Positions 1 through 8,003 of a stretch of DNA of 64,000 bases are shown here, in pieces. The notes under the pieces are model-generated. The model was not told where the DNA came from, made no database searches, and was given only the letters and a program-made list of their open reading frames with translations. The stretch is taken from assembly GCF_043944905.1 (NCBI RefSeq), contig NZ_JBIMSN010000003.1, positions 130,176 through 194,175 on the forward strand. The letters run 5' to 3'. The stretch comes from Antrihabitans spumae. Its GTDB lineage: Bacteria; Actinomycetota; Actinomycetes; Mycobacteriales; Mycobacteriaceae. The translations under genes were made by a program, and so were the position numbers. Each line of letters opens with the position of its first letter. The stretch's first letter is position 1.

Positions 1-208
1 GTCGGCTGCGCGCACTGGCCATGACGAAGTGAATCCCAACCCGTCAGCTGGTGGCGGGGCTAGCGGCTGGTCGAGTGACACTGGTCGGCTCCTCGTGATC
101 CGCGGTGTCGGTGCGTTGTCCCCATGAACTTTACGGGGCAATCGCGACATAGCATCGATCAGGACAACCTAGACACAGGTAACAGTCCGACCCGTGAACG
201 GAGATCGA

Positions 209-1177
209 GTGCGCGCAATCCAGGTGACCAGCCTCACTGGGCCCGCAGGAATCGAGTTCGGCGAAGTGCCCGAGCCCGTGACGACCGGCATGGTGTCCAT
301 TCAGGTTCGTGCTGTCGGCGTGTGCTTTCCGGATCTGCTCGTCAGTTACGGCAAGTACCAGATGCGACCCGATCCGCCCTTCGTCCCGGGTTCGGAGATT
401 GCGGGTGTGGTCACGGCGGCGCCCGAAGTCAGCGAGTTCGCCGTCGGTCAGCGTGTGCTTGCGACGCTGCCCTTCCTGGGTGGTTACGCGGAACGCGCAG
501 CGGCACCGGAGCAGCTGGTGCTCCCGCTGCCCGACGAGCTGTCGTTCGCCGAAGGCGCGTCGATGATCATCAACTATCAGACGATGGAGTTCGCCTACCT
601 GCGACGGGCGAAGTTGGTCGCGGGGGAGACGGTTGTGGTGCTCGGCGCCGCGGGCGGAGTCGGCACCGCCGCAATTCAACTCGCGAAGGCACACGGTGCG
701 CGGGTGATTGCGGTCGTTCGTCGCGACAGTGCGGACGACTTCCTGCGCTCGCTCGGCGCGGACGAAGTGGTCCGATTGGCGCCCGGCTGGGATGGGGTCG
801 TTCGAGAACTAGCCGGCGACGACGGGGTCGCGGTAGTTGTCGATCCCGTTGGTGGCGATGCGTTCGACGACGCCGTGCGCGTGCTGAAGCCGGAGGGTCG
901 GCTGGTGGTCATCGGTTTCGCGGGTGGTTCGATTCCGACCGTCAAGATCAATCGTGTGCTCTTCCGCAACATCAGCATTGTCGGGGCCGCCTGGGGCGAA
1001 TTCTTGCGGCACGACCTCGGTGCGGTCAGAGAGGTGCACGATTCGCTGACTCGATTGGTTGCCGCCGGTTTGCGTCCCGTTGTGCAGGCGACGTACCCGC
1101 TCGCCGACGCGGCGCAGGCACTGCTCGATCTCGAAGAGGGTCGAGTACTCGGTAAGGCCGTGCTAGCGGTCGACTGA
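209..1177 (+). CDS. Zinc-free NADPH:quinone oxidoreductase (MDR family)
   Basis: Medium-chain reductase of the quinone oxidoreductase branch, expected to reduce quinones or enones with NADPH in the cytoplasm. The protein (322 aa) has an N-terminal GroES-like fold (PGSEIAGVV, residues about 61-69) and a Rossmann domain with the nucleotide loop GAAGGVGTAAIQLAKA near 146-161. Catalytic and structural zinc cysteines are absent, as usual for this branch. I chose GTG 209 because GGAG lies 5 bases upstream and the protein then starts MRAIQV, as its relatives do; an in-frame GTG at 194 is possible. It converges on the thioesterase with no gap. The substrate is unknown. Confidence 0.85.
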   Translation: MRAIQVTSLTGPAGIEFGEVPEPVTTGMVSIQVRAVGVCFPDLLVSYGKYQMRPDPPFVPGSEIAGVVTAAPEVSEFAVGQRVLATLPFLGGYAERAAAPEQLVLPLPDELSFAEGASMIINYQTMEFAYLRRAKLVAGETVVVLGAAGGVGTAAIQLAKAHGARVIAVVRRDSADDFLRSLGADEVVRLAPGWDGVVRELAGDDGVAVVVDPVGGDAFDDAVRVLKPEGRLVVIGFAGGSIPTVKINRVLFRNISIVGAAWGEFLRHDLGAVREVHDSLTRLVAAGLRPVVQATYPLADAAQALLDLEEGRVLGKAVLAVD

Positions 1178-1597
1178 TCAAGCAGCCTTCTCGATCAGCT
1201 TGGTCGTACCTTGGGCCGCCGCAACCAAGACAGGTGCCCGGTCGGCCTCGTCCGAGTAGATCTCGCAGTGGCACAACGCCTGTCGACGAGTAGCACTGAT
1301 CACCTTCGCTTCGGCGCGCAACGTCGTGCCTGCCGCTGGGCGGAGATAGGTGATCGTGAAGCCTGCGGTCAGAACGTTCGGGCCGAGCACCGAACCGGCG
1401 GCGAACGTCAGCACGTTGTCCGCCGCGTAGGCGAGGACGCCACCGTGGACGAGACCGAACTGCTGCCGCAGTTCGTCCCGGATCGGGATCTGCAGGGTTG
1501 CTTCGCCCTCGCGGAACAACGTGATCCGTCCGCCGACAAGCGAATTGAACGGCTGTCCGGCGAGTATCCGGCGCGCGTCGTCGATGGTGAGGGTCAT
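1178..1597 (-). CDS. PaaI-family hotdog thioesterase
   Basis: Small single-domain hotdog protein (139 aa) that probably hydrolyses acyl- or aryl-CoA thioesters in the cytoplasm. The PaaI signature HGGVLAYAADN (about residues 50-60) is present, followed by the usual GFTITYLRPAAG strand. It is the second gene of a two-gene operon: its ATG overlaps the TGA of the TetR gene by four bases, so translation is probably coupled and the regulator probably controls it. The physiological substrate cannot be read from the sequence. Confidence 0.85.
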   Translation of the reverse strand: MTLTIDDARRILAGQPFNSLVGGRITLFREGEATLQIPIRDELRQQFGLVHGGVLAYAADNVLTFAAGSVLGPNVLTAGFTITYLRPAAGTTLRAEAKVISATRRQALCHCEIYSDEADRAPVLVAAAQGTTKLIEKAA

Positions 1598-2181
1598 CGG
1601 GTCTCCTTGGTGTCCGGTGTCCTGATGTCCGGTGCCTTGACGGCCTGCCATGCGGCGTCGGCGAGTACGTCGGCAACGTCGGTCGGATCTTGTTCGAGTT
1701 CGCCGCCGAGCCACAGCCGCGAAAATTCCTGTGCAGGCCCGAGCCACAGTGCGTAGACGACGTTGAAGTCGAGCGCCTTGACAGCGTCGTAGCCGGCGTG
1801 GGTCCGCCACCAGCGCATGGTGTTTCGGAAGAACTCCACGTTTGCGGCGTTCGATGCCATGCCTGCTGGCTTGGCGCCCATGAGCACCGTGGCGCGCGAT
1901 CGGTTGCTCGCAACCCAGTGGAGATGCTGTGCAACAACAGCTTTGATGCCGTCTTCGGCGGTATCGCTGTCCCGCAGGACGTTCCAGAACTGCTCCTGAT
2001 AGTCGCCGAGTGCGTGTTCCCAGACCTGGCGGTACAGCTGCGATTTGTCGGGAAAGTGGTGATAGAGCGCGCCGACGCTGACGCCGACGTCGGCTCGGAT
2101 GTCGGACAGCGTCGTGTCGAGGGCGCCGTGCTCGGCAAAGAGACGCTCTGCGGCAAGAATCAACCGATCTCGAACCTGCAT
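1594..2181 (-). CDS. TetR-family transcriptional regulator
   Basis: TetR repressor of 195 aa. The N-terminal helix-turn-helix is clear (DIRADVGVSVGALYHHF, about residues 27-43). The C-terminal ligand domain is rich in aromatic residues and not closely recognisable. The chosen ATG gives the typical MQVRDRLILAAERLF beginning. A palindrome sits immediately upstream, between this gene and the divergent ether-lipid operon, so the protein probably represses itself together with the thioesterase, and perhaps the divergent genes. The inducer may be an acyl-CoA or a lipid (inference from the neighbours). Confidence 0.87.
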   Translation of the reverse strand: MQVRDRLILAAERLFAEHGALDTTLSDIRADVGVSVGALYHHFPDKSQLYRQVWEHALGDYQEQFWNVLRDSDTAEDGIKAVVAQHLHWVASNRSRATVLMGAKPAGMASNAANVEFFRNTMRWWRTHAGYDAVKALDFNVVYALWLGPAQEFSRLWLGGELEQDPTDVADVLADAAWQAVKAPDIRTPDTKETR

Positions 2182-2182
2182 A

Positions 2183-2201
2183 AACAGAATATAGTTCTGT
2201 T
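2183..2201. promoter_or_regulatory. Palindromic operator candidate for the adjacent TetR
   Basis: Perfect inverted repeat: AACAGAA, a 5-base TATAG centre, then TTCTGTT. It begins one base upstream of the TetR start codon and lies in the divergent promoter region facing the AgpS operon. Its size and place fit a TetR operator. Binding is inferred. Confidence 0.6.
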
Positions 2202-2343
2202 CTGGCATTCCGGCAAGACGAATCCGGTGGCGTGCGCCTGCCGTCGGGATCGATACCCTTCGCACGAAAAGTTCGAGAAGCGATCCGAGAACTGCAGGAA
2301 GTGCAAGGCTGAACCAAAGATCTGCAGACCGAAGGAGTATCGA

Positions 2344-3957
2344 GTGAACACCGCTGCGCCGACCCTGCCCAAACCGTTGATGAAGTGGAATGCATGGGGT
2401 GATCCGGCGCTGGCAAAGCCGTTGTCGGACAGGATTCTCACCCTGTTGACAAGTGTTTTCGGCGAGTTGCAGCACGTGGACACACCGGATGCGGCAGACG
2501 TTGTGCTGCGGCCGTCCGCGCTGACGCCCGACGATATTGCTGCTCTCACCGCTGCGGTCGGAGCCGAGAACTTCAGTACCGCCGACGCGGACCGACTGCC
2601 TCGCGCAGGCGGTAAATCGACGTTCGATCTGCTTCGCCGCAAAAGCCGCGATGTGCAAGACGCGCCGGACGCGGTGGTTCTGCCCGCGACCGACGAGGAG
2701 GTCGCCGCTGTGCTCGCTGTCTGTGTCGAGCGACGCATAGCGGTCGTACCGTTCGGCGGCGGCACTTCGGTGACCGGTGGTCTCGAACCGATCCGCGGTG
2801 ACTTTGCCGCCGTGATCTCGCTCGATCTGCACCACTCCGATCAGTTGAGCAAACTCGACGAGGTCTCGCGTGAGGCAACGCTCGGTGCTGGTCTTACCGG
2901 TCCTGCCGCTGAAGCACTGCTAGCCGAACAGGGCTACGAACTCGGCCACTATCCGCAGAGCTTTCGTTTCGCCACGATCGGCGGGTTCGCGGCAACCCGC
3001 TCGTCGGGTCAGGATTCTGCCGGTTTCGGCCGCTTCGACGACATGATCCGCGGCCTTCGGGTCATCACCCCGGAAGGTGTGCTCGACCTCGGCCGCGCGC
3101 CGAAATCGGCCGCAGGTCCGGACCTGCGTGAGTTGTTCTCCGGCTCCGAGGGCACCTTCGGCATCATCACCGCGGTGCGGTTGCGGGTGCATCCGGTCCC
3201 CGCCGAGAAGCGACACGAGTCGTGGCGCTTTCCCGATTTCGCAACCGGTGCTGCCGCGCTGCGCGCAGTCACCCAGAACGGCACCGGCCCCACCGTGATC
3301 AGGTTGTCCGACGAGGTCGAGACCGGGCTGAACCTGGCGATGACCGACAAGATCGGGGGCGATCAGGTCTCCGGTGGCTGTATCGGCATGACCGTCTTCG
3401 AGGGCACCGCCGATCAGGTGAACGGCAGGCACGAGACAACCCGAGCGGCACTTCTGGCTGCGGGGGGCGAGTCGCTGGGTGACGAACCTGCCCTGGCGTG
3501 GGAGCACGGCAGGTTCGACGCCCCCTACCTCAGGGACGGACTGCTTGCGAACGGTGCGCTGTGTGAAACACTCGAGACCGCGACCGACTGGGGCAACCTG
3601 GATCGGCTCAAAGGTGCTGTGACACAGGCATTGCAAGCCACGTTGCAGGAAACAGGAACCGGATCGATTGTGATGTGCCACATCTCGCACATCTACCCGA
3701 CGGGTGCCTCGTTGTACTTCACCGTGATCGGCGCGCAGCGCGGCGATCCGATAGCGCAGTGGCAGCGGGCCAAAAACGCTGCGTGCGATGCGATCATGGC
3801 GAACGGCGGCACCATCACCCATCATCACGCGGTCGGCGCAGATCATCGACCGTGGATGGATCAGGAGGTCGGCGAACTCGGCGTGCGTGTGCTGCGCGCG
3901 GTCAAGGCCGCCGTCGACCCGACCGGAATCCTCAACCCGGGGAAGCTGATTCCGTGA
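2344..3957 (+). CDS. agpS: FAD-linked oxidase, alkyldihydroxyacetonephosphate synthase-like
   Basis: Flavoenzyme of 537 aa of the FAD_binding_4/FAD-oxidase_C type. It resembles alkyl-DHAP synthase, which swaps the acyl group of acyl-DHAP for a fatty alcohol to make an ether bond. The FAD loop PFGGGTSVTGG lies near residues 136-146, and the C-terminal HHHAVGADHR motif near 490-500 supplies the catalytic histidines. GTG 2344 has AAGGAG 6 bases upstream; a long in-frame extension lacks support. The next two genes overlap it (GTGA, ATGA) and encode a lipid kinase and GlpD, so the operon revolves around glycerol-3-phosphate/DHAP lipids. Close relatives in mycobacteria carry the AgpS name, but true ether-lipid synthesis there is not settled. 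Confidence 0.82.
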   Translation: MNTAAPTLPKPLMKWNAWGDPALAKPLSDRILTLLTSVFGELQHVDTPDAADVVLRPSALTPDDIAALTAAVGAENFSTADADRLPRAGGKSTFDLLRRKSRDVQDAPDAVVLPATDEEVAAVLAVCVERRIAVVPFGGGTSVTGGLEPIRGDFAAVISLDLHHSDQLSKLDEVSREATLGAGLTGPAAEALLAEQGYELGHYPQSFRFATIGGFAATRSSGQDSAGFGRFDDMIRGLRVITPEGVLDLGRAPKSAAGPDLRELFSGSEGTFGIITAVRLRVHPVPAEKRHESWRFPDFATGAAALRAVTQNGTGPTVIRLSDEVETGLNLAMTDKIGGDQVSGGCIGMTVFEGTADQVNGRHETTRAALLAAGGESLGDEPALAWEHGRFDAPYLRDGLLANGALCETLETATDWGNLDRLKGAVTQALQATLQETGTGSIVMCHISHIYPTGASLYFTVIGAQRGDPIAQWQRAKNAACDAIMANGGTITHHHAVGADHRPWMDQEVGELGVRVLRAVKAAVDPTGILNPGKLIP

Positions 3958-4868
3958 CCAAGCGCGTTGCTTTGTTCTCCAATCCCAAGTCGGGTGCGGG
4001 CAAGAGCGGGGAGATCACGGCTCGTGCGGTCCGGCGACTGCGTGAGCGCGGATTGCAGGTCGACGAGTACGTCGGTAGCGACCCCGACGATGCGCGACGA
4101 CTGGCAAGGGAGGTCCTCGAACGCGGTTCGGACGTGGTCGCCGCTGTCGGCGGCGATGGGATGATTTCCCATACGCTGCAGCAGCTTTGCGGAACCGATG
4201 TGCCACTCGGCATCATCCCGGCGGGTACCGGCAACGACCATGCTCGTGCCTACGACATCCCGCGGGACGATCCCGAGGCCGCGGCGGACATCATCGCGGA
4301 CGGGAATTCGACGCGAGTCGACGTCGGGCAGGCTGTACGAGCGGACGGGGTCACTCGCTACTTCGGTTCCATCGCGGCCGCAGGTTTCGACTCGCTGGTC
4401 ACCGACCGCACCAACCGCATGTCGTGGCCGCGCGGCCGAATGCGTTACAACGTTGCACTTGTGGCCGAGTTGGCCAACTTGCGGCCGCTGCCGTTTCGGC
4501 TGACGCTCGACGATGGAACGGTGATCGAGCGGGACATCACATTGGTGGCGATCGGAAACACACGCAGCTACGGCGGCGGCATGCTCGTCTGCCCGAATGC
4601 CGACCCGACCGACGGGTTGCTCGACGTCACCGTGATCGCTGCCGGCTCGCGACTGAATCTCCTGCGATCGTTCCCGAAGGTGTTCAGCGGCAAGCACATC
4701 GAGTTGCCCGAGGTGCAGACGTTCCGCACCACGTCGATCCGCGTCGAGTCTGCGGGGATCACGGCGTATGCCGATGGCGAACCCATCGGCCCGCTTCCCG
4801 TCGAGATCAGCGTGCTCCCTCGCCATCTCAGCATCCTCACGCCGAGCAGAAAGGCAGTAGCGAAATGA
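3954..4868 (+). CDS. Diacylglycerol/lipid kinase family protein
   Basis: DAGK-catalytic-domain protein of 304 aa that phosphorylates a lipid hydroxyl (diacylglycerol or related) using ATP at the membrane surface. The nucleotide loop SNPKSGAGKS is at residues 9-18. The GGDG motif lies near 64-67 (here followed by M instead of the usual T), and PAGTGND near 89-95. The GTG start overlaps the TGA of the AgpS-like gene and the stop overlaps the GlpD start, so all three are translationally coupled. Product phosphatidic acid would feed phospholipid synthesis; the exact lipid is not known. Confidence 0.85.
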   Translation: MTKRVALFSNPKSGAGKSGEITARAVRRLRERGLQVDEYVGSDPDDARRLAREVLERGSDVVAAVGGDGMISHTLQQLCGTDVPLGIIPAGTGNDHARAYDIPRDDPEAAADIIADGNSTRVDVGQAVRADGVTRYFGSIAAAGFDSLVTDRTNRMSWPRGRMRYNVALVAELANLRPLPFRLTLDDGTVIERDITLVAIGNTRSYGGGMLVCPNADPTDGLLDVTVIAAGSRLNLLRSFPKVFSGKHIELPEVQTFRTTSIRVESAGITAYADGEPIGPLPVEISVLPRHLSILTPSRKAVAK

Positions 4869-6406
4869 CTTCCGACCAGTCGGCGAAACTGGACGCCCGG
4901 CTACGGCGCAGGCACCTCGAAGAGCTCTCGGACCGCAGCGACGTCGACGTCTTGGTGGTAGGTGGTGGCGTCACCGGTGTCGGTATTGCTCTCGACGCCG
5001 CAACGCGCGGGTTGCGGACGGTGCTCGTCGACGCACACGATCTCGCCTTCGGCACCAGCAGGTGGAGTTCGAAGCTCGTGCACGGCGGCTTGCGGTATCT
5101 CGCGTCCGGTCGGCTCGGCGTAGCGCACGAAAGTGCTGTCGAGCGGGGCATTCTTATGACCCGCACCGCGCCGCACCTGATTCATGCGATGACCCAGGTC
5201 GTTCCCCTGATGCCGTCGATCACGCTGTCCCACCGGTTGCTCGTCCGCACGGGATTCATTGCTGGGGACACGCTTCGGGCGGTGGCCCGCACGCCGGGTT
5301 CGGTGCTGCCGCGATCGCGAAAGGTGAACGCGGCGAGGACGATCGAACTTGTCCCCGGCGTCCGCACCGATGGGCTGAAAGGTGGCCTGCTCGCCTTCGA
5401 CGGGCAACTCGTCGACGACGCTCGGCTGGTCGTGACAATCGCACGAACCGCTGCCGAACACGGCGCGTCGATCCTCAATCATGTGCGCGCCGACGAGGTG
5501 ACCGGGTCGTCGGCTCGACTCACCGACACCACAACGGGTGAAACCTTCACGCTCGCAGCAAAAGCGGTCATCAACGCGACCGGCGTGTGGGCCGCGGAGG
5601 TGGATTCCTCGATCAAGCTGCGCCCGAGCCGCGGCACCCACTTGGTCTTCGACGCGGAACTGTTCGGCAATCCGACAGGAGCGCTGACCGTTCCGGTGCC
5701 GGGTTCGATCAGTCGCTTCATCTTCGCGCTACCGCAGCAGCAGGGTCGGATCTACCTCGGCCTCACCGACGAGGATGCGCCCGGCCCGATACCCGACGAA
5801 CCGCAGGCCGCTGACTCGGAAATCGATTTCCTCCTCGACACCGTGAACACCGCTCTGCAGGTCCCAGTGACCCGCAACGACATTCGCGGCACCTACTCCG
5901 GACTGCGACCGCTACTCGACAGCGGTGGCGGCGAAACCTCGGACGTATCGCGCAAACATGCCGTACTGGAATCACCGAACGGACTGATCACGATCGTCGG
6001 CGGCAAGCTGACCACCTACCGCCGGATGGCGCAGGATGCCGTCGACAAGGCAGTCGAAGTACGTGGCCTGCAGGCGTCGGAATGCAAGACCCACAACCTG
6101 CCTTTGATCGGCGCGCCCGCCCACGCGGCGAGCACAGCGACCGACGGTCTGCCGGATTCGCTCGTCGCACGTTACGGCGGCGCGGCGCGGACCGTCCTCG
6201 ATGCGGCAACCGTGGCCATGCCCCTCGAACCGATCGCCGACGGCGTCGACGTCACCAGGGCGGAGATCGAGTTCGCGATCACCAACGAGGGTGCGGTGGA
6301 CGCCTCCGACGTGCTCGACCGCAGGACCAGGATCGGCCTGGTCGCGGGCGACGCCGATCGAGCGCGGCCCGCCGTACAAGAGATTCTCGATGCCGTGTCC
6401 ACCTAG
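4865..6406 (+). CDS. glpD: Glycerol-3-phosphate dehydrogenase, FAD-dependent
   Basis: Membrane-associated flavoprotein (513 aa) that oxidises glycerol-3-phosphate to DHAP and passes electrons to quinones. The FAD dinucleotide motif VVGGGVTGVGIALDAATRG is near residues 30-48. The GlpD/GlpA signature GTSRWSSKLVHGGLRYL follows, with a C-terminal GGKLTTYRRMA block. Its ATG overlaps the kinase stop (ATGA). DHAP made here is also the backbone used by the AgpS-like enzyme two genes upstream, which explains the grouping. Confidence 0.93.
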   Translation: MTSDQSAKLDARLRRRHLEELSDRSDVDVLVVGGGVTGVGIALDAATRGLRTVLVDAHDLAFGTSRWSSKLVHGGLRYLASGRLGVAHESAVERGILMTRTAPHLIHAMTQVVPLMPSITLSHRLLVRTGFIAGDTLRAVARTPGSVLPRSRKVNAARTIELVPGVRTDGLKGGLLAFDGQLVDDARLVVTIARTAAEHGASILNHVRADEVTGSSARLTDTTTGETFTLAAKAVINATGVWAAEVDSSIKLRPSRGTHLVFDAELFGNPTGALTVPVPGSISRFIFALPQQQGRIYLGLTDEDAPGPIPDEPQAADSEIDFLLDTVNTALQVPVTRNDIRGTYSGLRPLLDSGGGETSDVSRKHAVLESPNGLITIVGGKLTTYRRMAQDAVDKAVEVRGLQASECKTHNLPLIGAPAHAASTATDGLPDSLVARYGGAARTVLDAATVAMPLEPIADGVDVTRAEIEFAITNEGAVDASDVLDRRTRIGLVAGDADRARPAVQEILDAVST

Positions 6407-6433
6407 TGACGTCGGCGGCCCGCGTGCATTCGG

Positions 6434-7093
6434 TCAGGCAGCGACAGTGACGTCGAGTTCCTCGAGGAGTGCTCTGACTCGCCTCTCGATGTCGTCGCGA
6501 ATCGGCCGGATGGCATCGACGTCGAGACCTGCTGGATCGGCGAGGACCCATTCCTCGTAGCGTCGCCCGGGAAATACCGGGCACGCATCCCCGCAGCCCA
6601 TCGTGATGACCACGTCGGCGGCGCGGACGACCTCGTCGGTCCACGGCTTCGGGTACTCGTGGGAGATGTCGATTCCCCGCTCCGCCATGGCCGCAACGGC
6701 TTCCGAGTTCACGCTGATGCCCGGCTCGGAACCGCCCGACCATGCCACTGCGTTGTCGCCGGCAAGATGTTCGAAGAAGCCCATTGCCATCTGCGAGCGG
6801 CCCGCGTTGTGGGTGCACAGGAATAGTACCGTCGGCAGGCCGTTGTCCGATTTTCCCTCGACCTTGGCCAACGCACGGAGGCGTTGGCGGGCGAACCGCT
6901 CGGCTAGCAATGGCAGAAAGTTGACTACTGTTGCGCGGCCGGCGAATTGATCGTAGGACGAGTGCAGGAACCGCTCGATCGTCTCGACGCCGAACATGTC
7001 GCCGAACTCTGTGAGCAGTTGCGTTGCCGCAGTTTTTAGTGCGAGTCGTTGATCGATGGAAAGTTCGCGGATGGTCTCGATGTTCTGTGTCAT
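6434..7093 (-). CDS. arsC: Arsenate reductase, LMW-phosphatase type, with N-terminal helical domain
   Basis: Reduces arsenate to arsenite in the cytoplasm, probably with mycothiol/mycoredoxin or thioredoxin. The protein has 219 aa. Residues 1 to about 80 form a helical extension seen on actinobacterial ArsC-like phosphatases, and the rest is a low-molecular-weight phosphatase fold. The P-loop CTHNAGRS is near 94-101, and the segment MGCGDACPVFPG near 165-176 carries the resolving cysteines. Its start overlaps the end of the ArsR-phosphatase fusion (ATGA), giving a two-gene operon running away from pstS. Confidence 0.88.
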   Translation of the reverse strand: MTQNIETIRELSIDQRLALKTAATQLLTEFGDMFGVETIERFLHSSYDQFAGRATVVNFLPLLAERFARQRLRALAKVEGKSDNGLPTVLFLCTHNAGRSQMAMGFFEHLAGDNAVAWSGGSEPGISVNSEAVAAMAERGIDISHEYPKPWTDEVVRAADVVITMGCGDACPVFPGRRYEEWVLADPAGLDVDAIRPIRDDIERRVRALLEELDVTVAA

Positions 7094-7785
7094 GCGATGG
7101 CTCCGTTGCTTGTCGGGTCGAGTGCTGGCACGAGACGGCTGATGCGCTGGGTGAGGTCGTCGACGGTTCGGTCGAAGGCCGCATCCAGGTTGGCGGGCAC
7201 GGGGTCTGGGATCGACCAGTGCATTCGTAGGGAATCGGCGGGCAGATCTTCGTGTGCGTTGTCGCACACGGCGATGACGAGGTCGCCGGGGGAAAGAACG
7301 TCCTCGAGTCGGCGTGGATGGCGGGGTTGCATTCGGAGTCCCAGTCGCTCGGCGGCCGCGACCGCTTGGGGATGAACCCGGGCTGCGGGCGCGGTTCCGC
7401 CCGATGCTGCAGGGACCTCGCTCAGTCGATTCCAGACGGCGACTGCCAGCTGTGATCTGGCGGAGTTCTGGGTGCAGACGAATACGACTCGGGAAGCGTC
7501 CTGGCTGGTGGAAGGAATCATCGCGTCGAGGGCGGATGGAACAAACTGCAGGTAGGTGCGTCGCCGGTCACCTTCGGAGCGCGTGCGGCTCACAACGCCG
7601 GCTCGCTCGAGTACGCGGAGATGGTGGGCGAGCAGGTTCGATGGCATCGAAATCCGGACCTGCAGCTCCGACGGCGACGCGTCGGCGAGCAACAACGCAT
7701 CCACGATTGCCAGTCGGCCGACATCTGCCAGTGCAGCGTGAATCGACGCTCGCTTGGACAAATCGGCATCTAGGTCAGTAGTCAT
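7090..7785 (-). CDS. ArsR regulator fused to LMW protein-tyrosine-phosphatase domain
   Basis: 231-aa fusion. Residues about 8-85 form an ArsR-type winged helix (recognition segment MPSNLLAHHLRVLERAG). From about residue 98 there is a low-molecular-weight phosphatase/arsenate-reductase domain with an intact P-loop CTQNSARS. The HTH part has no CVCD metal pair, so sensing may go through the phosphatase domain. It heads the operon with the downstream ArsC and sits opposite pstS. ATG 7785 is chosen because it follows the operator palindromes directly; a start 36 bases further up would lie inside them. Role as an arsenate- or phosphate-responsive repressor is inferred. Confidence 0.85.
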   Translation of the reverse strand: MTTDLDADLSKRASIHAALADVGRLAIVDALLLADASPSELQVRISMPSNLLAHHLRVLERAGVVSRTRSEGDRRRTYLQFVPSALDAMIPSTSQDASRVVFVCTQNSARSQLAVAVWNRLSEVPAASGGTAPAARVHPQAVAAAERLGLRMQPRHPRRLEDVLSPGDLVIAVCDNAHEDLPADSLRMHWSIPDPVPANLDAAFDRTVDDLTQRISRLVPALDPTSNGAIA

Positions 7786-7788
7786 TGA

Positions 7789-7811
7789 CTCAATAGTGAT
7801 TGAGCTATTGA
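7789..7811. promoter_or_regulatory. Overlapping palindromes, ArsR operator candidate
   Basis: Two interleaved inverted repeats lie directly upstream of the ArsR-fusion start: CTCAAT-agtg-ATTGAG (7789-7804) and TCAATAG-8 bases-CTATTGA (7790-7811). AT-rich dyads of this size are typical of ArsR-family sites. Position implies autorepression. Confidence 0.6.
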
Positions 7812-7847
7812 TCGCGGTCAAGGGTCGCCGAGCTTCCCGATCGATCG

Positions 7848-7866
7848 GTTCATCTCTCGTTCATCT
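7848..7866 (+). promoter_or_regulatory. Pho-box-like direct repeat upstream of pstS
   Basis: GTTCATCT occurs twice, 11 bases apart start to start, about 140 bases before pstS. Actinobacterial PhoP/RegX3 boxes are 11-base-spaced GTTCACC-type direct repeats, so this fits phosphate-starvation control of the pst operon. No two-component kinase is encoded in the window. Confidence 0.65.
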
Positions 7867-8003
7867 AAGGGCTGTTCGACATTCATTACGGACACCTAGG
7901 TTCACTGCCGAGCGACGACCGATTTGCTCGGCGGAATACGTTCCGCGACTCGGCCTGACCGGTGGCGACTCTGTTCACGCCACCCCAATCTTGAAGGAGC
8001 TAC

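Noticed and set aside
1..208. Possible gene end or promoter at the left edge
   Set aside because: No ORF with family resemblance and no clear promoter pair; it may contain the end of a gene outside the window, but nothing supports this.
1690..2343. Long upstream extension of the AgpS-like gene
   Set aside because: It would overlap the TetR gene and its promoter on the opposite strand. GTG 2344 has a good ribosome site and gives the family N-terminus.
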